From Mesorhizobium sp. (GTDB lineage Bacteria; Pseudomonadota; Alphaproteobacteria; Rhizobiales; Rhizobiaceae): a DNA stretch of 64,000 nt. The stretch lies in contig JAHBYX010000008.1 in assembly GCA_019635735.1 (NCBI GenBank), forward strand, positions 238,288-302,287, given 5' to 3'. The translations under genes and the position numbers were made by a program. Below, piece after piece: positions 47,005 through 57,454 of the stretch (its first letter is position 1; each line of letters begins with the position of its first letter). Under the pieces are notes generated by a model. It was given only the letters and a program-made list of their open reading frames with translations, was not told where the DNA came from and made no database searches.

Positions 47005-49116
47005 ATGGCCAAGAGCGCTAAACAGTCGCCGGGCACGCCCGCGACGATCCATGACCAGAAGCTTGAGCGCGGCAATGGCGGGGAGTTGCACCAGATCGCG
47101 GAAGGCGATTCTCCTGTCTTGACGACGGCCCAAGGCGTTCCGGTTGCCGACGACCAGAACACCTTGAAGATAGGCGAGCGCGGGTCGTCACTGATCGAAG
47201 ATTTTCATTTTCGCGAAAAGATCTTCCATTTCGACCACGAACGTATTCCCGAACGCGTTGTACATGCGCGCGGCTACGGGGCGCACGGTTATTTCGAGAC
47301 CTACGAATCGCTGGCGAAGTACACGCGCGCCGACATCTTCCAACGCGCCGGTGAGAAAACCCCGGCGTTCGTGCGGTTCTCAACAGTGGCCGGCAGTCAA
47401 GGATCTGCCGACCTGGCCCGCGACGTGCGCGGCTTCGCTGTCAAGCTCTACACGCATGAAGGCAACTGGGATATCGTCGGCAACAACATCCCAGTTTTCT
47501 TTATCCAGGATGCCATCAAGTTTCCCGACATCATTCATTCGGTAAAGCCGGAGCCCGACCGGGGCTTTCCGCAGGCCGCCTCGGCCCACGACACGTTCTG
47601 GGACTTCATCTCGCTGACGCCGGAATCCATGCACATGATCATGTGGGTGATGTCGGACCGCGCGATCCCGCGCTCCTTCCGCTTTATGGAGGGTTTCGGT
47701 GTGCACACGTTCCGCTTTCTCAATGCAAAGGATGAGTCCACCTTCGTCAAGTTCCACTGGAAGCCCAAACTCGGCCTGCAGTCGGTGGTGTGGAACGAGG
47801 CCGTCAAGATCAATGGGGCCGATCCTGATTTCCATCGCCGCGATCTCTGGGATGCGATCCAGTCTGGCAACTTTCCGGAATGGGAATTGCGGGTCCAGCT
47901 CTTCGATCAGGACTTCGCCGACAGTTTCGACTTCGACGTGCTCGATCCGACCAAGCTCATTCCCGAGGAGGTGATCGTGCCCATCGCGGTGGGCCGCTTG
48001 GTTCTCGACCGCATGCCGGATAACTTCTTTGCCGAGACAGAGCAGGTCGCGTTCATGACGCAAAACGTGCCGCCCGGCGTCGACTTCTCCAACGATCCTC
48101 TGCTTCAAGGTCGCAACTTCTCCTATCTCGACACGCAAATCAAACGGCTCGGCTCGACCAATTTCACGCACCTTCCGATCAACGCGCCGAAATGCCCGTT
48201 CCACCATTTCCAGCAGGACGGACATATGGCGATGCGCAATCCGGTTGGGCGGGTGAACTACCAGCCGAACTCGTTCGGCGAAGGTCCAAGGGAATCGCCA
48301 CAGCGCGGGTTCCGATCGTTTTCCGAAGCGGTTGATGGCCAGAAGGTCCGGCTGCGCGCGACGAGCTTTGCCGATCACTACAGCCAGGCGCGCCAGTTCT
48401 TCAACAGCCAGACTGCGCCAGAGCAGAAACACATCGGCATGGCGCTGACCTTCGAATTGAGCAAGGTCGAGACGCCTGTCATTCGCGAACGGATGATTTC
48501 GCATCTCCTCAATATCGACGAAGGACTGGCCGAAACGGTCGCCGACAAGCTCGGCATCACGGAACTGCCCAGGCCGGCGGACGCGGCAGTTGCGCCCCGC
48601 GACGATCTTGAACCGTCACCCGCGCTCAGCATACTCGCGAACGGACCGGATAGTTTCGCGGGCCGAAAGGTCGGCGTGCTGGTTAGCCCTGGCGCTGACG
48701 CGTCGCTCTTGAATAAGCTCCGAACCGCAATTGAGAAGGAAGGCGCGACGATGGAGGTCATCGCCCCCAAGGTCGGCGGCGTCCAAGCGGCGGACGGAAC
48801 AATGATCGCCGCCAAGCACATGATCGACGGTGGTCCGTCGGTCCTGTTCGACGCGGTGGCGTTGGTCCTTTCCGAGGAAGGTGCGGAGCGCCTCGCTGGC
48901 GAAGCCGCGGCACGCGACTTCGTTGCTGACGCCTTTGCCCATTGTAAGTTCATCGCGTTTACGCCGGGCGCCGCGCCCCTGCTGCGGAAGGCCGGCGTGG
49001 ATCCGGACGCCGATGAAGGGCTGATCGGTCTCGGCGATGAGAAGGCGATCGCCGGGTTCATCGAGTCCTGCCGAAAGCTCCGTCTCTGGTCTCGAGAGAC
49101 CGCGGTTAAGCTGTAG
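47005..49116 (+). CDS. katE: Large-subunit catalase (HPII/KatE type)
   Basis: A 703-residue monofunctional haem catalase. Distal His H87 (VVHARGYGAHG), Asn N160 (IVGNN) and proximal Tyr in FSYLDTQIKR are present. After the core an extra C-terminal flavodoxin/GATase-like domain (about 560-700, KVGVLVSPGADASLL) marks the large-subunit clade. The start at 47005 has AAAGGAATTTCC before it. It degrades hydrogen peroxide, usually in stationary phase. Confidence 0.95.
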   Translation: MAKSAKQSPGTPATIHDQKLERGNGGELHQIAEGDSPVLTTAQGVPVADDQNTLKIGERGSSLIEDFHFREKIFHFDHERIPERVVHARGYGAHGYFETYESLAKYTRADIFQRAGEKTPAFVRFSTVAGSQGSADLARDVRGFAVKLYTHEGNWDIVGNNIPVFFIQDAIKFPDIIHSVKPEPDRGFPQAASAHDTFWDFISLTPESMHMIMWVMSDRAIPRSFRFMEGFGVHTFRFLNAKDESTFVKFHWKPKLGLQSVVWNEAVKINGADPDFHRRDLWDAIQSGNFPEWELRVQLFDQDFADSFDFDVLDPTKLIPEEVIVPIAVGRLVLDRMPDNFFAETEQVAFMTQNVPPGVDFSNDPLLQGRNFSYLDTQIKRLGSTNFTHLPINAPKCPFHHFQQDGHMAMRNPVGRVNYQPNSFGEGPRESPQRGFRSFSEAVDGQKVRLRATSFADHYSQARQFFNSQTAPEQKHIGMALTFELSKVETPVIRERMISHLLNIDEGLAETVADKLGITELPRPADAAVAPRDDLEPSPALSILANGPDSFAGRKVGVLVSPGADASLLNKLRTAIEKEGATMEVIAPKVGGVQAADGTMIAAKHMIDGGPSVLFDAVALVLSEEGAERLAGEAAARDFVADAFAHCKFIAFTPGAAPLLRKAGVDPDADEGLIGLGDEKAIAGFIESCRKLRLWSRETAVKL

Positions 49117-49141
49117 TACGGTTTGGCCGGCACGACGAAAG

Positions 49142-49161
49142 GAGCCAGCCACGGCTGGCTC
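49142..49161. terminator. Hairpin between catalase and the esterase gene
   Basis: GAGCCAGCC / GGCTGGCTC, a 9-bp inverted repeat with a minimal loop followed by TTCGT, between convergent genes. It may end either transcript. Confidence 0.5.
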
Positions 49162-49197
49162 TTCGTCAGGACGCACATTCCGATACGGGCGAGGCTA

Positions 49198-50358
49198 TCA
49201 GCGCATCAGCCCGGCGGTCCTCAGGGCGTCCTCGATAATCCTCTGCACACCTGACGCTGGTGACACCTCCCGCTTCTTGGCCGTCGACACCTCGGAAGAT
49301 CGCGCCGGTATCCTTGGTCCGGCATTGGGACGGGAACCGATGGACGGCGGGGTATATCCGACTATGTCCCGCCGCTTCGACCCTGTAGAAGGCCGTGCGT
49401 CCCCGTCCGCAATTCCCCAGAACCGCGCGATCTCCTGCGTCGAGGAGATCCCGACATCGAGCATGTAGGGTCCCGGCGTTCCGTAGCGGCTCTTGTCGAT
49501 TGGCGTGCCGTGGCCCATCCCGGCAATCATGTTGACCTCTAGTACGACCTCCCCACTGGCATTGCACCAGGACTGCCGTGTGCTTTTGCCCTCAATGCGG
49601 GCATGTGTCGGTGCGCTGTCCAGTTGGTGGACGCCGCGCCACTGGCTGGCGATCGCCTCGGCATTGGAAGCCGCGACAGTCTGGTCGCTCATCCCTTGCC
49701 AGATCGACACTCTGGGCCATGCTCCTCGATGAGATGACGCGTCACGCAGCATGCGCCGTAACTCGGCGTCCGACGGCCCGCCATGGCCTCGCATGCGGTC
49801 AAAGGCTTCCGGAACCGTCGCCGCGCTGCCATAGGCAAGCCCCGCGATGATTGCGCCAGCGGCGAAGACATCAGGATAAGATGCAAGCATCGCCGCGGCC
49901 ATGGCGCCACCGGCCGAGAGGCCGGTGATGAAGATTCGTTTCCGGTCAAGCCCATGCGCCTCGACCATCGCCTCTATCATCTGTCGTATCGACAGCGCCT
50001 CGCCGGCATCCCGTTTCACATAGGCAAGCTGGAACCAGTTGAAGCAAAGATTTGGATTGTTGGCTCGCTGCTGCTCCGGATAGAGCAGCGCGAAGCCGGC
50101 ATCATCGGCAAGCTGGGACCAGCCTGAATTACGGTCGTATGCGGCCGCGTTCTGTGTGCAGCCATGGAGGACGACTACAAGCGGTGCACCATCCGACAGG
50201 TCGTCAGGAAGATAGAATTTCGCTGCCAAAGCGCCCGGATTGGAGCCGAACCGGGCTAGCGCCGACAGACGGTCGGGCGCGCCGAGGCTCCCGGGAGAGG
50301 TACCATGGTGTGCCTTAAGCGCGGCAAGCCGCGCGATCGTGTCAGAGATTTTTCGCAA
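49198..50358 (-). CDS. PHB-depolymerase-family esterase
   Basis: A 386-residue alpha/beta hydrolase. Oxyanion site VVLHGCTQNAAAYD, nucleophile in TGLSAGGAMA, and a His in GMGHGTP. Family members degrade short polyhydroxyalkanoates or act as feruloyl/acetylxylan esterases. TTG at 50358 is preferred: AAGGACGG lies just before and the family begins RKISDTIARL; a longer frame to 50412 adds an unmatched cysteine-containing stretch. The C-terminus carries a polar tail with a conserved-looking final helix (GVQRIIEDALRTAGLMR). No clear signal peptide. Confidence 0.82.
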   Translation of the reverse strand: MRKISDTIARLAALKAHHGTSPGSLGAPDRLSALARFGSNPGALAAKFYLPDDLSDGAPLVVVLHGCTQNAAAYDRNSGWSQLADDAGFALLYPEQQRANNPNLCFNWFQLAYVKRDAGEALSIRQMIEAMVEAHGLDRKRIFITGLSAGGAMAAAMLASYPDVFAAGAIIAGLAYGSAATVPEAFDRMRGHGGPSDAELRRMLRDASSHRGAWPRVSIWQGMSDQTVAASNAEAIASQWRGVHQLDSAPTHARIEGKSTRQSWCNASGEVVLEVNMIAGMGHGTPIDKSRYGTPGPYMLDVGISSTQEIARFWGIADGDARPSTGSKRRDIVGYTPPSIGSRPNAGPRIPARSSEVSTAKKREVSPASGVQRIIEDALRTAGLMR

Positions 50359-50551
50359 TTGGGCCGTCCTTGTTGTGACGCCCGGAATTGGACGGCAATG
50401 CGTGCAACGCACTTACAGCAATATCGTTGCTGCACTGCACAATAACAAGAGAGGGGCTCGGACGGGATCGGCTTCTGACGTCAAGCTACACGTTGTCGGC
50501 TGCATCACAGCTTCATCAATTGTCGCCCGTCGGACAGATAGGGCTGAAAAA

Positions 50552-50585
50552 ATCCAGCCACCGCGGCGGCGCCGAGTGGCTGGAT
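50552..50585 (-). terminator. Strong Rho-independent terminator of the YciE-like gene
   Basis: A perfect 10-bp stem ATCCAGCCAC / GTGGCTGGAT with a 14-nt loop, followed on the minus strand by six T. It lies just past the stop of the gene at 50593. Confidence 0.85.
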
Positions 50586-50592
50586 GCGGGGG

Positions 50593-51090
50593 TCAGGCAG
50601 CCTTGGCCATCTCGTTGGCGGATGCGTCCGCAAGGCCGGTCAACGCTTTGTCGGTCACCGTTTCCTCGCCGAGCGTCTGGTCGAGCAGCTTGGAGGCCTC
50701 TGCCATACCGAGGACCTCGGCCCAGCGTTTGAGTGTGCCGTAACGCGTGATCTCGTAATGCTCGACCGCCTGGGCCGATGAGATGAGACCGGCATCGATA
50801 GCTGCCGTGCCCTTGAAGGTTTCGATGATTTCCTCGCCCTCGGAGATGATGCCTTCGATGGCGTCGCAGGTTTTGCCCTGCGGCCGCTTGCCCATCAGTT
50901 CGAAGACCTGCTGCAGACGATCGACGTGGCCCTCGGTCTCGTCCTTGTGCTTCTCGAACGCTGCCTTGAGTTCCGGCGATGATGCCGCGCGCGCCATCTT
51001 GGGAAGAGCCTTCAGGATCTTCCGTTCTGCGTAATAGATATCCTTGAGCGTATCGTGGAAGAGATCTTCCAGCGTTTTTTCTTTTGCCAT
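50593..51090 (-). CDS. Ferritin-like DUF892 protein (YciE family)
   Basis: A 165-residue four-helix ferritin-like protein. Metal-site Glu/His pairs appear in YYAERKILKALP, ETEGHVDRLQQVFELMG and AVEHYEITRYGTL. Family members are general-stress proteins of unknown reaction. A weak match to the EcfG (general-stress) promoter, GGAAC-N16-CGCT, lies at 51159-51183 on the same strand. Confidence 0.88.
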   Translation of the reverse strand: MAKEKTLEDLFHDTLKDIYYAERKILKALPKMARAASSPELKAAFEKHKDETEGHVDRLQQVFELMGKRPQGKTCDAIEGIISEGEEIIETFKGTAAIDAGLISSAQAVEHYEITRYGTLKRWAEVLGMAEASKLLDQTLGEETVTDKALTGLADASANEMAKAA

Positions 51091-51158
51091 GGGAGTTTTC
51101 CTTCGGTGCGCCTTGTGTGGGCGCTGGCATTCACGGGGTCGTGAGCTGCATCACATAC

Positions 51159-51183
51159 AGCGTTCCGCAGACCGAAAGGTTCC
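51159..51183 (-). promoter_or_regulatory. Possible EcfG-type general-stress promoter
   Basis: On the minus strand GGAAC is separated by 16 bp from CGCT, one mismatch from the alphaproteobacterial EcfG pattern GGAAC-N16/17-CGTT. About 69 bp upstream of the YciE-like gene. Confidence 0.35.
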
Positions 51184-51364
51184 AAATGCTCCGCTCCGGA
51201 AGCTTTGTAGTTCGGGACGCGTGACCACCTCGTTGCCTCACCATATGTGAAGCGCATTACGTGCACGGAGAGCCTGGATTTGTGTAACGCTCGTACTATG
51301 GGACGAGGACGCAAAGAACTGGTGTGACCCCCGCACCTGACAGGAACACGCTGTTGGTTGGTGG

Positions 51365-51541
51365 CTACTTTTGGGTCGCCGCACGCAAGGTTGCAAGATC
51401 ATTTCCGTGCTTTGCGATCAGCTCGAGGACTCGACCTACAGAGACGCCAGCCTCCTTCGAGAAATGCTCGATCTCGAAACCATCATAGATTGCTGGTTTG
51501 CTGCGATCGCGATCCCGTATGATCCCTGGCGCGCGGGTCAA
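51365..51541 (-). CDS. Small DUF3606-like protein, 58 residues
   Basis: A TTG start overlaps the stop of the preceding 81-residue gene (TTGA). The C-terminal half (FEIEHFSKEAGVSVGRVLEL, then IAKHGNDLATLRAA) matches the DUF3606 pattern of a short helix-turn-helix-like fold. Too short for most gene callers. Function unknown. Confidence 0.5.
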   Translation of the reverse strand: MTRAPGIIRDRDRSKPAIYDGFEIEHFSKEAGVSVGRVLELIAKHGNDLATLRAATQK

Positions 51542-51783
51542 TGAACCGTTCCCGACATCCCCTCTCGGAAGTTGTGCATCTGCTTTTCGATGGTGAGCCG
51601 CATTTCGGACGATGCCAAGGCGGCGCGCAATGTGGCCTCTTCAGTCTCTCCTGCAAGAAACAGGGATAGAAGAAATTTGGCGGCGGCCGTTTCTCTTTCC
51701 TCGTCGCGCGGATGCTGTCTGGCAGAACCCAGGAGTCGGCCAAGCATGTTCAAATCGCTTGAAGTCAAGTGGCGCGAAGACAT
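51538..51783 (-). CDS. Hypothetical protein, 81 residues
   Basis: No family recognised. Helical, with a GRLLGSARQH block and a hydrophobic FLLSLFLAGE stretch. It overlaps the small DUF3606-like gene downstream, and the coupling supports both. No strong ribosome site was seen. Confidence 0.45.
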   Translation of the reverse strand: MSSRHLTSSDLNMLGRLLGSARQHPRDEERETAAAKFLLSLFLAGETEEATLRAALASSEMRLTIEKQMHNFREGMSGTVH

Positions 51784-51901
51784 TGCTGCCTCCTTTGATC
51801 GGGGCTAGGGCACGATGGCCACCCTCAATCGATGGCGCCCTTGAAAAAGCCATCGACGATCTACTGATATACCGGGAAGCTGAGACTAGCCAGGTAATTC
51901 G

Positions 51902-52132
51902 CTAGCAGCCAAGCTGCACCCGAAGCTGTAGGCGATCCCTCGCAGCTTTGGCGGCTCTCTCAATGTGGAAACAGGCAAAGGGAGCGCTGTCGCCCGACTC
52001 GCCCGTCCGTCGACGCTCGCGCAGGATTGGGCATATTGCTGACATAAAGCCCGAAAAGTGAACCGAGAAGCTCCGGTCCGGAAGTTGGGTGACCGAGGCT
52101 TCGAGGCCGCAACGGGCGCAGTTCGTGATCAT
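51902..52132 (-). CDS. Hypothetical small Cys-containing protein, 76 residues
   Basis: MITNCARCGLEASVTQLPDR and later AICPIL and ACFHIE give five cysteines, including a CARC pair, that could bind zinc. AAAGGACGACG precedes the ATG, a good ribosome site. No family assigned. Confidence 0.5.
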   Translation of the reverse strand: MITNCARCGLEASVTQLPDRSFSVHFSGFMSAICPILRERRRTGESGDSAPFACFHIERAAKAARDRLQLRVQLGC

Positions 52133-52502
52133 ACACGTCGTCCTTTACGCCACCGACCGCAGTTGCAGGGCAAGACACGAACATAGGCAAATTAAGATCA
52201 GAGCGGAGTCAGTCTGACTACGCATGCGGGATCAGCCTCGTCGCTTACGAAGGGTATGAGCGGCACGGGAGCTCCGACCATTGCCATCCTGAACTCCCTA
52301 TCATCTGTAGGCAGCCTGTCGCCGCGAACGGCGGTGGGATGCGCCACTGCAACTGTGGTTCGCATGGGCTGCCGAAGCCAAGGACCAACGTCAACCTAAG
52401 GCCTTGACTAATTCCTGTTCAGTGACCGGTTCAGTCCCTTATGCGATAGCTGCGCCTGAGCCAACATCACAGTGGACTGTCAGCAATCGTAGGCAATCTT
52501 GC
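52133..52502. other. Intergenic region without a recognised gene
   Basis: About 370 bp between small genes. No frame with a ribosome site, no strong palindrome and no repeat was seen. Confidence 0.4.
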
Positions 52503-52616
52503 TCAATAGGTGATGCTGGTCAGAGCCATGTATAGAATCGGGACGGTCAGGCCGCACACCATTATTATCAAGAGCCAGAAAGCCGGCTCCGTCTTTATTC
52601 GATCGAGATATCTCAT
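52503..52616 (-). CDS. Tiny single-span membrane protein, 37 residues
   Basis: MRYLDRIKTE is followed by a hydrophobic span (AFWLLIIMVCGLTVPILYMA) and a short polar end. AAGGGCGG lies upstream of the ATG. Third in a probable leftward run after the 130- and 55-residue genes. Function unknown; too short for most gene callers. Confidence 0.5.
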   Translation of the reverse strand: MRYLDRIKTEPAFWLLIIMVCGLTVPILYMALTSITY

Positions 52617-52649
52617 GCTTGCCGCCCTTCCGAGCTCCATATCCGCACG

Positions 52650-52817
52650 TCAGACTATCCTGTTGTCCTCGGCAGCCTGACGGGCGCGGCGGCGGCTTCC
52701 GTCGGTGTCGGTTTTGCGATGCATTTCCGCCGCAGCCTTGCGAATCTGCTCGAAGCGGTTCTCTTCGGTTCCGTCGGCCACGGGGTCGGGACCGGTTTTA
52801 CTGACGAACGTGATCAT
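52650..52817 (-). CDS. Hypothetical protein, 55 residues
   Basis: The start at 52817 is chosen because AAGGA lies 9 bp upstream. A polar, charged protein (ENRFEQIRKAAAEMHRKTDT, GSRRRARQAAEDNR) with no membrane segment; a helical basic C-terminus could bind nucleic acid. No family recognised. Confidence 0.45.
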   Translation of the reverse strand: MITFVSKTGPDPVADGTEENRFEQIRKAAAEMHRKTDTDGSRRRARQAAEDNRIV

Positions 52818-52903
52818 CGGGCGCATTCCTTGCTGAGGTTGATGAGGGATAGCCCGGCCATGCGGCGGCCGGGCGGGAACCATGATGGCTTTGGCGGAAA
52901 GCC

Positions 52904-53296
52904 TCAGGCGGCGAGAGCGGTGGCGCATGCCTGCGCACCCACCCTGTCTGGCGAAGTCTGCCCCGGCATCGTCGCCCAGCCGCCCGCTTCGACGAACTGA
53001 CGCTTCTTATAGCTGTCAGATATTGCCTTGAACTCGGCAAGTTTCGCCGCAGCATCCGGCGCCGCGTTGAACCGTTCAACGCATATGGCGGATGCCAGCT
53101 CCCCGCGCGCCGTGTCGCCAGCCGCTTTCGCCATATTTTGCGAAGTGCCGCCGGTGACCCAGCCGCCCCAGCTGAAGCCGACGACGATCGTGGCGATCAC
53201 CGCCGCGATGCATGCCCAGACCAGCATGGTCTTCGAAGGCTGATAGTCTTCCCACCGATGGGAGAAAGATGGTTTCGTCGTGCTCTGTGTAGCCAT
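52904..53296 (-). CDS. Membrane-anchored hypothetical protein, 130 residues
   Basis: ATG at 53296 has GGAAGGAAAACC upstream. One membrane span (about 23-44, TMLVWACIAAVIATIVVGFSW) is followed by a periplasmic domain with two cysteines (AICVERF, AQACATALAA) that could form a disulphide. It lies 75 bp after groEL copy 2 on the same strand and may be in that operon. Function unknown. Confidence 0.65.
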   Translation of the reverse strand: MATQSTTKPSFSHRWEDYQPSKTMLVWACIAAVIATIVVGFSWGGWVTGGTSQNMAKAAGDTARGELASAICVERFNAAPDAAAKLAEFKAISDSYKKRQFVEAGGWATMPGQTSPDRVGAQACATALAA

Positions 53297-53370
53297 GGTG
53301 GTTTTCCTTCCAGATTGTGGTGAGAATTGCTCCATCCGGCCGCGCTGGCCGAACGGTTCAGGCATTGCTT

Positions 53371-55005
<1,635 letters not shown>

Positions 55006-55045
55006 GTGTTCGGTCCAGTTCGGTTCTGAGAGGCGGGATCGGAGA

Positions 55046-55363
55046 TCAGGCGGCCTTGTTGGCGGCCGTTACGGTCTTCTCGACGATGCCCAAGATATCG
55101 CTCTCCTTCATGATCAGGAGATCCTCGCCGTCGATCTTCACCTCGGTACCGGACCATTTGCCGAACAGGATCGCATCGCCGTCCTTGACATCGAGGGGGA
55201 TCAGCTTGCCACTTTCGTCGCGGGAGCCGGGTCCGACTGCGATCACCTCTCCTTCCTGCGGCTTCTCCTTCGCCGTGTCGGGGATGATGATGCCGCCTTT
55301 GGACTTGAGATCGCCTTCCGCACGTCGAATGACGACGCGGTCATGGAGGGGCCGAAATTTCAT
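55046..55363 (-). CDS. groES: Co-chaperonin GroES
   Basis: A 105-residue heptameric lid for GroEL. MKFRPLHDRVVIRR at the start, the mobile loop SKGGIIIPDTAKEKPQEGEV, and the C-terminal LLIMKESDILGIVE are typical. The start at 55363 matches the family; an upstream in-frame extension is not conserved. Confidence 0.96.
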   Translation of the reverse strand: MKFRPLHDRVVIRRAEGDLKSKGGIIIPDTAKEKPQEGEVIAVGPGSRDESGKLIPLDVKDGDAILFGKWSGTEVKIDGEDLLIMKESDILGIVEKTVTAANKAA

Positions 55364-55867
55364 GGGGTTCTTTCTGAGGCCGGCGCATAGGGCGGCCACC
55401 TCAGATACATAGCGACTTTGGCACTCGATTGATAGGAGTGCTAAATGTATTTCTTTGAATATGTCGGCACAAGGATAGTTATTTCGCTTCTGGCGGCCTA
55501 TTTCTTGTTGTTTTCAATACGTATTTCCTGATTATTCAATGGTTTTTATTTTCATGGAAGGGGAATTTTTCAGTTCCATATAAAATAAGATCGGCCTGCT
55601 CCTTGCTTTGTCATGGGGCAAATCCCATATGTAAATCTCGTTGATTTGGCCGACTTGGCTTTTAGCGGTGTCAGAGACCCGCCATTCACCACCGAATTCT
55701 CGATAGCGGATGCATCAAATGCCGACCCCGGCGCGCATATCGCTCTGTTCGAACCCAGGAATGAACCCGCCGCTGACCACGGATGTACTGGCAGCACGGA
55801 AATTCATTCCGGTTCGAATGGGAATATGCAGGAAGCGCCGTCGCGTGCTTCCGCGGAGGTATCGACC
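55364..55867. other. Divergent regulatory region between groESL and the small-gene operon
   Basis: About 504 bp, AT-rich in 55440-55610. It holds the CIRCE element at 55418-55444 and presumably the promoter of the rightward small-gene operon. A frame open from 55613 leads into the 55868 gene but lacks a ribosome site. Confidence 0.5.
55418..55444. promoter_or_regulatory. CIRCE element (HrcA operator)
   Basis: TTGGCACTC-N9-GAGTGCTAA: one mismatch to the consensus TTAGCACTC-N9-GAGTGCTAA, 55 bp upstream of groES. It is the standard repressor site for groESL in alphaproteobacteria. Confidence 0.9.
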
Positions 55868-56131
55868 ATGACAACGCGCACCACACACAAGATCGTCCGG
55901 TTCTCCGCACCCTTCACGCTGCCCGGCTTCGACGCCGCGCAGCCTGCCGGTGACTATCGCGTAGACCAGGATGAGGAGCTTCTGGAGGTATCCTCCCGCC
56001 TCGCCTGGAGACGGGTCAGCGCCTTCGTTCACCTGCCCGCCATCGGCATTGATGGCCAGACACATCAGATGGCGCCGATCGATCCTGCGGATCTCGACGC
56101 CGCTCTGGAAAAGGATCACCAACAGTCATGA
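55868..56131 (+). CDS. Hypothetical small protein, 87 residues (first of the small-gene operon)
   Basis: GGAGGTATCGACC precedes ATG at 55868. Beta-rich appearance (KIVRFSAPFTLPGFDAAQPAGDYRV, then WRRVSAFVHLPA); no family recognised. The next gene overlaps it by ATGA, so translation is coupled. Confidence 0.65.
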   Translation: MTTRTTHKIVRFSAPFTLPGFDAAQPAGDYRVDQDEELLEVSSRLAWRRVSAFVHLPAIGIDGQTHQMAPIDPADLDAALEKDHQQS

Positions 56132-56430
56132 TATCGACAAGTCCCATCCGGCGCGCGAGCCGACCCGCCCGGCAAGAAGCTCCTACACATCTCTTCACGA
56201 TCGGGCAGGCTGTACGGCTCAAGGGCGGTTTCGTCAGGCCAGCATTGCCCGCCGATATCTACCACATCACCGGCACGCTGCCGCCACGGGGAGATTCGCT
56301 GCAATATCGCATCCGCAACGATGACGAACGTCATGAGCGGGTAACAACGCAGGACAGCCTCGAGCTGGTCGACATGTCGCAATCCAGCAGTGGCGCAACT
56401 CTCATCGAAAGGACGTTCGGACATGGCTAA
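56128..56430 (+). CDS. Hypothetical small protein, 100 residues
   Basis: Starts at the ATGA overlap with the previous gene. The central part (FTIGQAVRLKGGFV, LQYRIRNDDERHERV) looks like a small beta-barrel, SH3-like domain. Its end overlaps the next gene by 8 bp. Function unknown. Confidence 0.65.
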   Translation: MISTSPIRRASRPARQEAPTHLFTIGQAVRLKGGFVRPALPADIYHITGTLPPRGDSLQYRIRNDDERHERVTTQDSLELVDMSQSSSGATLIERTFGHG

Positions 56431-56566
56431 GGGCCAGAAACGAAGCAATCGCGAAATCCGAAAGCCGAAGCAGGAGAAGGCTCCACCAAAGCCTGAAAGC
56501 ACCTTCGGCAACCAGATCAAGGTTGCCGCCAATACCAATGCTTACCAAGGTAAAAGCAAACATTGA
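56423..56566 (+). CDS. Very small basic protein, 47 residues
   Basis: MAKGQKRSNREIRKPKQEK, then a Pro/Lys stretch. This MAKGQ-RSNRE-KPK form recurs, as I recall, as an unannotated Rhizobiales protein. Highly basic, so RNA or DNA binding is possible. AAAGGACG lies upstream of the ATG. Shorter than the usual gene-calling cut-off. Confidence 0.6.
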   Translation: MAKGQKRSNREIRKPKQEKAPPKPESTFGNQIKVAANTNAYQGKSKH

Positions 56567-56600
56567 TTCAGTTCTACTGCGGTTGTGCGAGCAAGGCGCC

Positions 56601-56843
56601 ATGAAATGCGTCGTCGAGTTCTACCGCACGCGGCAGGCAGACGACGCCCATGCCGTGGTCGGCCGGGAGACGATAGACGCCGGCGATCTCGCTATCGCCA
56701 TTGAGATGGCGCATCTGCTTTCGCAGACGCTCGACATGCCTCAACAGCCCGACGCCATCGCGATCACCGACTTATCCGGCGCCGCGCTGTTTTCCGGCAT
56801 CATCGATGCCGACGTGACCACTGGAGAAAGGCCACGATCATGA
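56601..56843 (+). CDS. Hypothetical small protein, 80 residues
   Basis: ATG at 56601 follows AAGGCGCC. Contains a beta-alpha pattern (MKCVVEFYRTRQAD, IAIEMAHLLSQTLDMPQQPDAIAITDLSG). No family recognised. Overlaps the next gene by ATGA. Confidence 0.6.
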   Translation: MKCVVEFYRTRQADDAHAVVGRETIDAGDLAIAIEMAHLLSQTLDMPQQPDAIAITDLSGAALFSGIIDADVTTGERPRS

Positions 56844-57169
56844 TCCGATATGTAAAAGAAATAAAACGGCAGCGGCACGACAGCGCGATCAGCGTTGGGG
56901 ACAATGAAGGCGGTGCATCCGCTCGCGCGCCAGGCGACGGACAATATGGCCGTCGCATCGAAGCAGACCGATCCTGGACCATCTACAATGTCTTCACCGG
57001 CGTACCGGCCCACAGCGAAGGACTGGAGATGACCGGCCTTAGCCGCTCGGTGGCAACCGACGGCATGCTTTCCCTCAATCAGCGGAATGATGTGCGACGC
57101 AGAGAACACGCCAACGCACTCTTACGTGCGCCGCTGCCAGTTCTGACGGCAGAGGCAGATCAACGATGA
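56840..57169 (+). CDS. Hypothetical protein, 109 residues
   Basis: Coupled to the previous gene by ATGA. A charged N-terminus (MIRYVKEIKRQRHDSA), then RSWTIYNVFTGVPAHSEGLEMTGL, a motif-like stretch, and a basic helix (QRNDVRRREHANALL). Overlaps the DUF1488 gene by ATGA. Confidence 0.6.
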   Translation: MIRYVKEIKRQRHDSAISVGDNEGGASARAPGDGQYGRRIEADRSWTIYNVFTGVPAHSEGLEMTGLSRSVATDGMLSLNQRNDVRRREHANALLRAPLPVLTAEADQR

Positions 57170-57441
57170 CCCTTGAATTCCTGAACCCCAGCCGCAGCTT
57201 CGACGAAGTGCGCAACGCCATTCGCTTTATCGGGCACGACGGCATGTTCGAAGTGCCCTTCTTTGTCGAAGTGGAGGCACTCGCCAAGTCCTCTGCCGGA
57301 TTGCGCCGAATGGAGCTATCGGAGGAGATGTATCTCTCGACCTTCGATGCGGCGCGCAGTTCGATCCACGATGTCGCCCGCGAGGTTTACTCCCATCGCC
57401 GCCAAACCTCCTATACGCTGACCGCTGCCGATTTCCGGTAG
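57166..57441 (+). CDS. DUF1488 family protein
   Basis: A 91-residue protein with the DUF1488 pattern: NPSRSFDEVRNAIRFIGHDGMFEVPFFVE near the start and YTLTAADF at the end. Family function is unknown. Coupled upstream by ATGA and 13 bp before the transglutaminase gene. Confidence 0.82.
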   Translation: MTLEFLNPSRSFDEVRNAIRFIGHDGMFEVPFFVEVEALAKSSAGLRRMELSEEMYLSTFDAARSSIHDVAREVYSHRRQTSYTLTAADFR

Positions 57442-57454
57442 AGGCCATCGCTGG

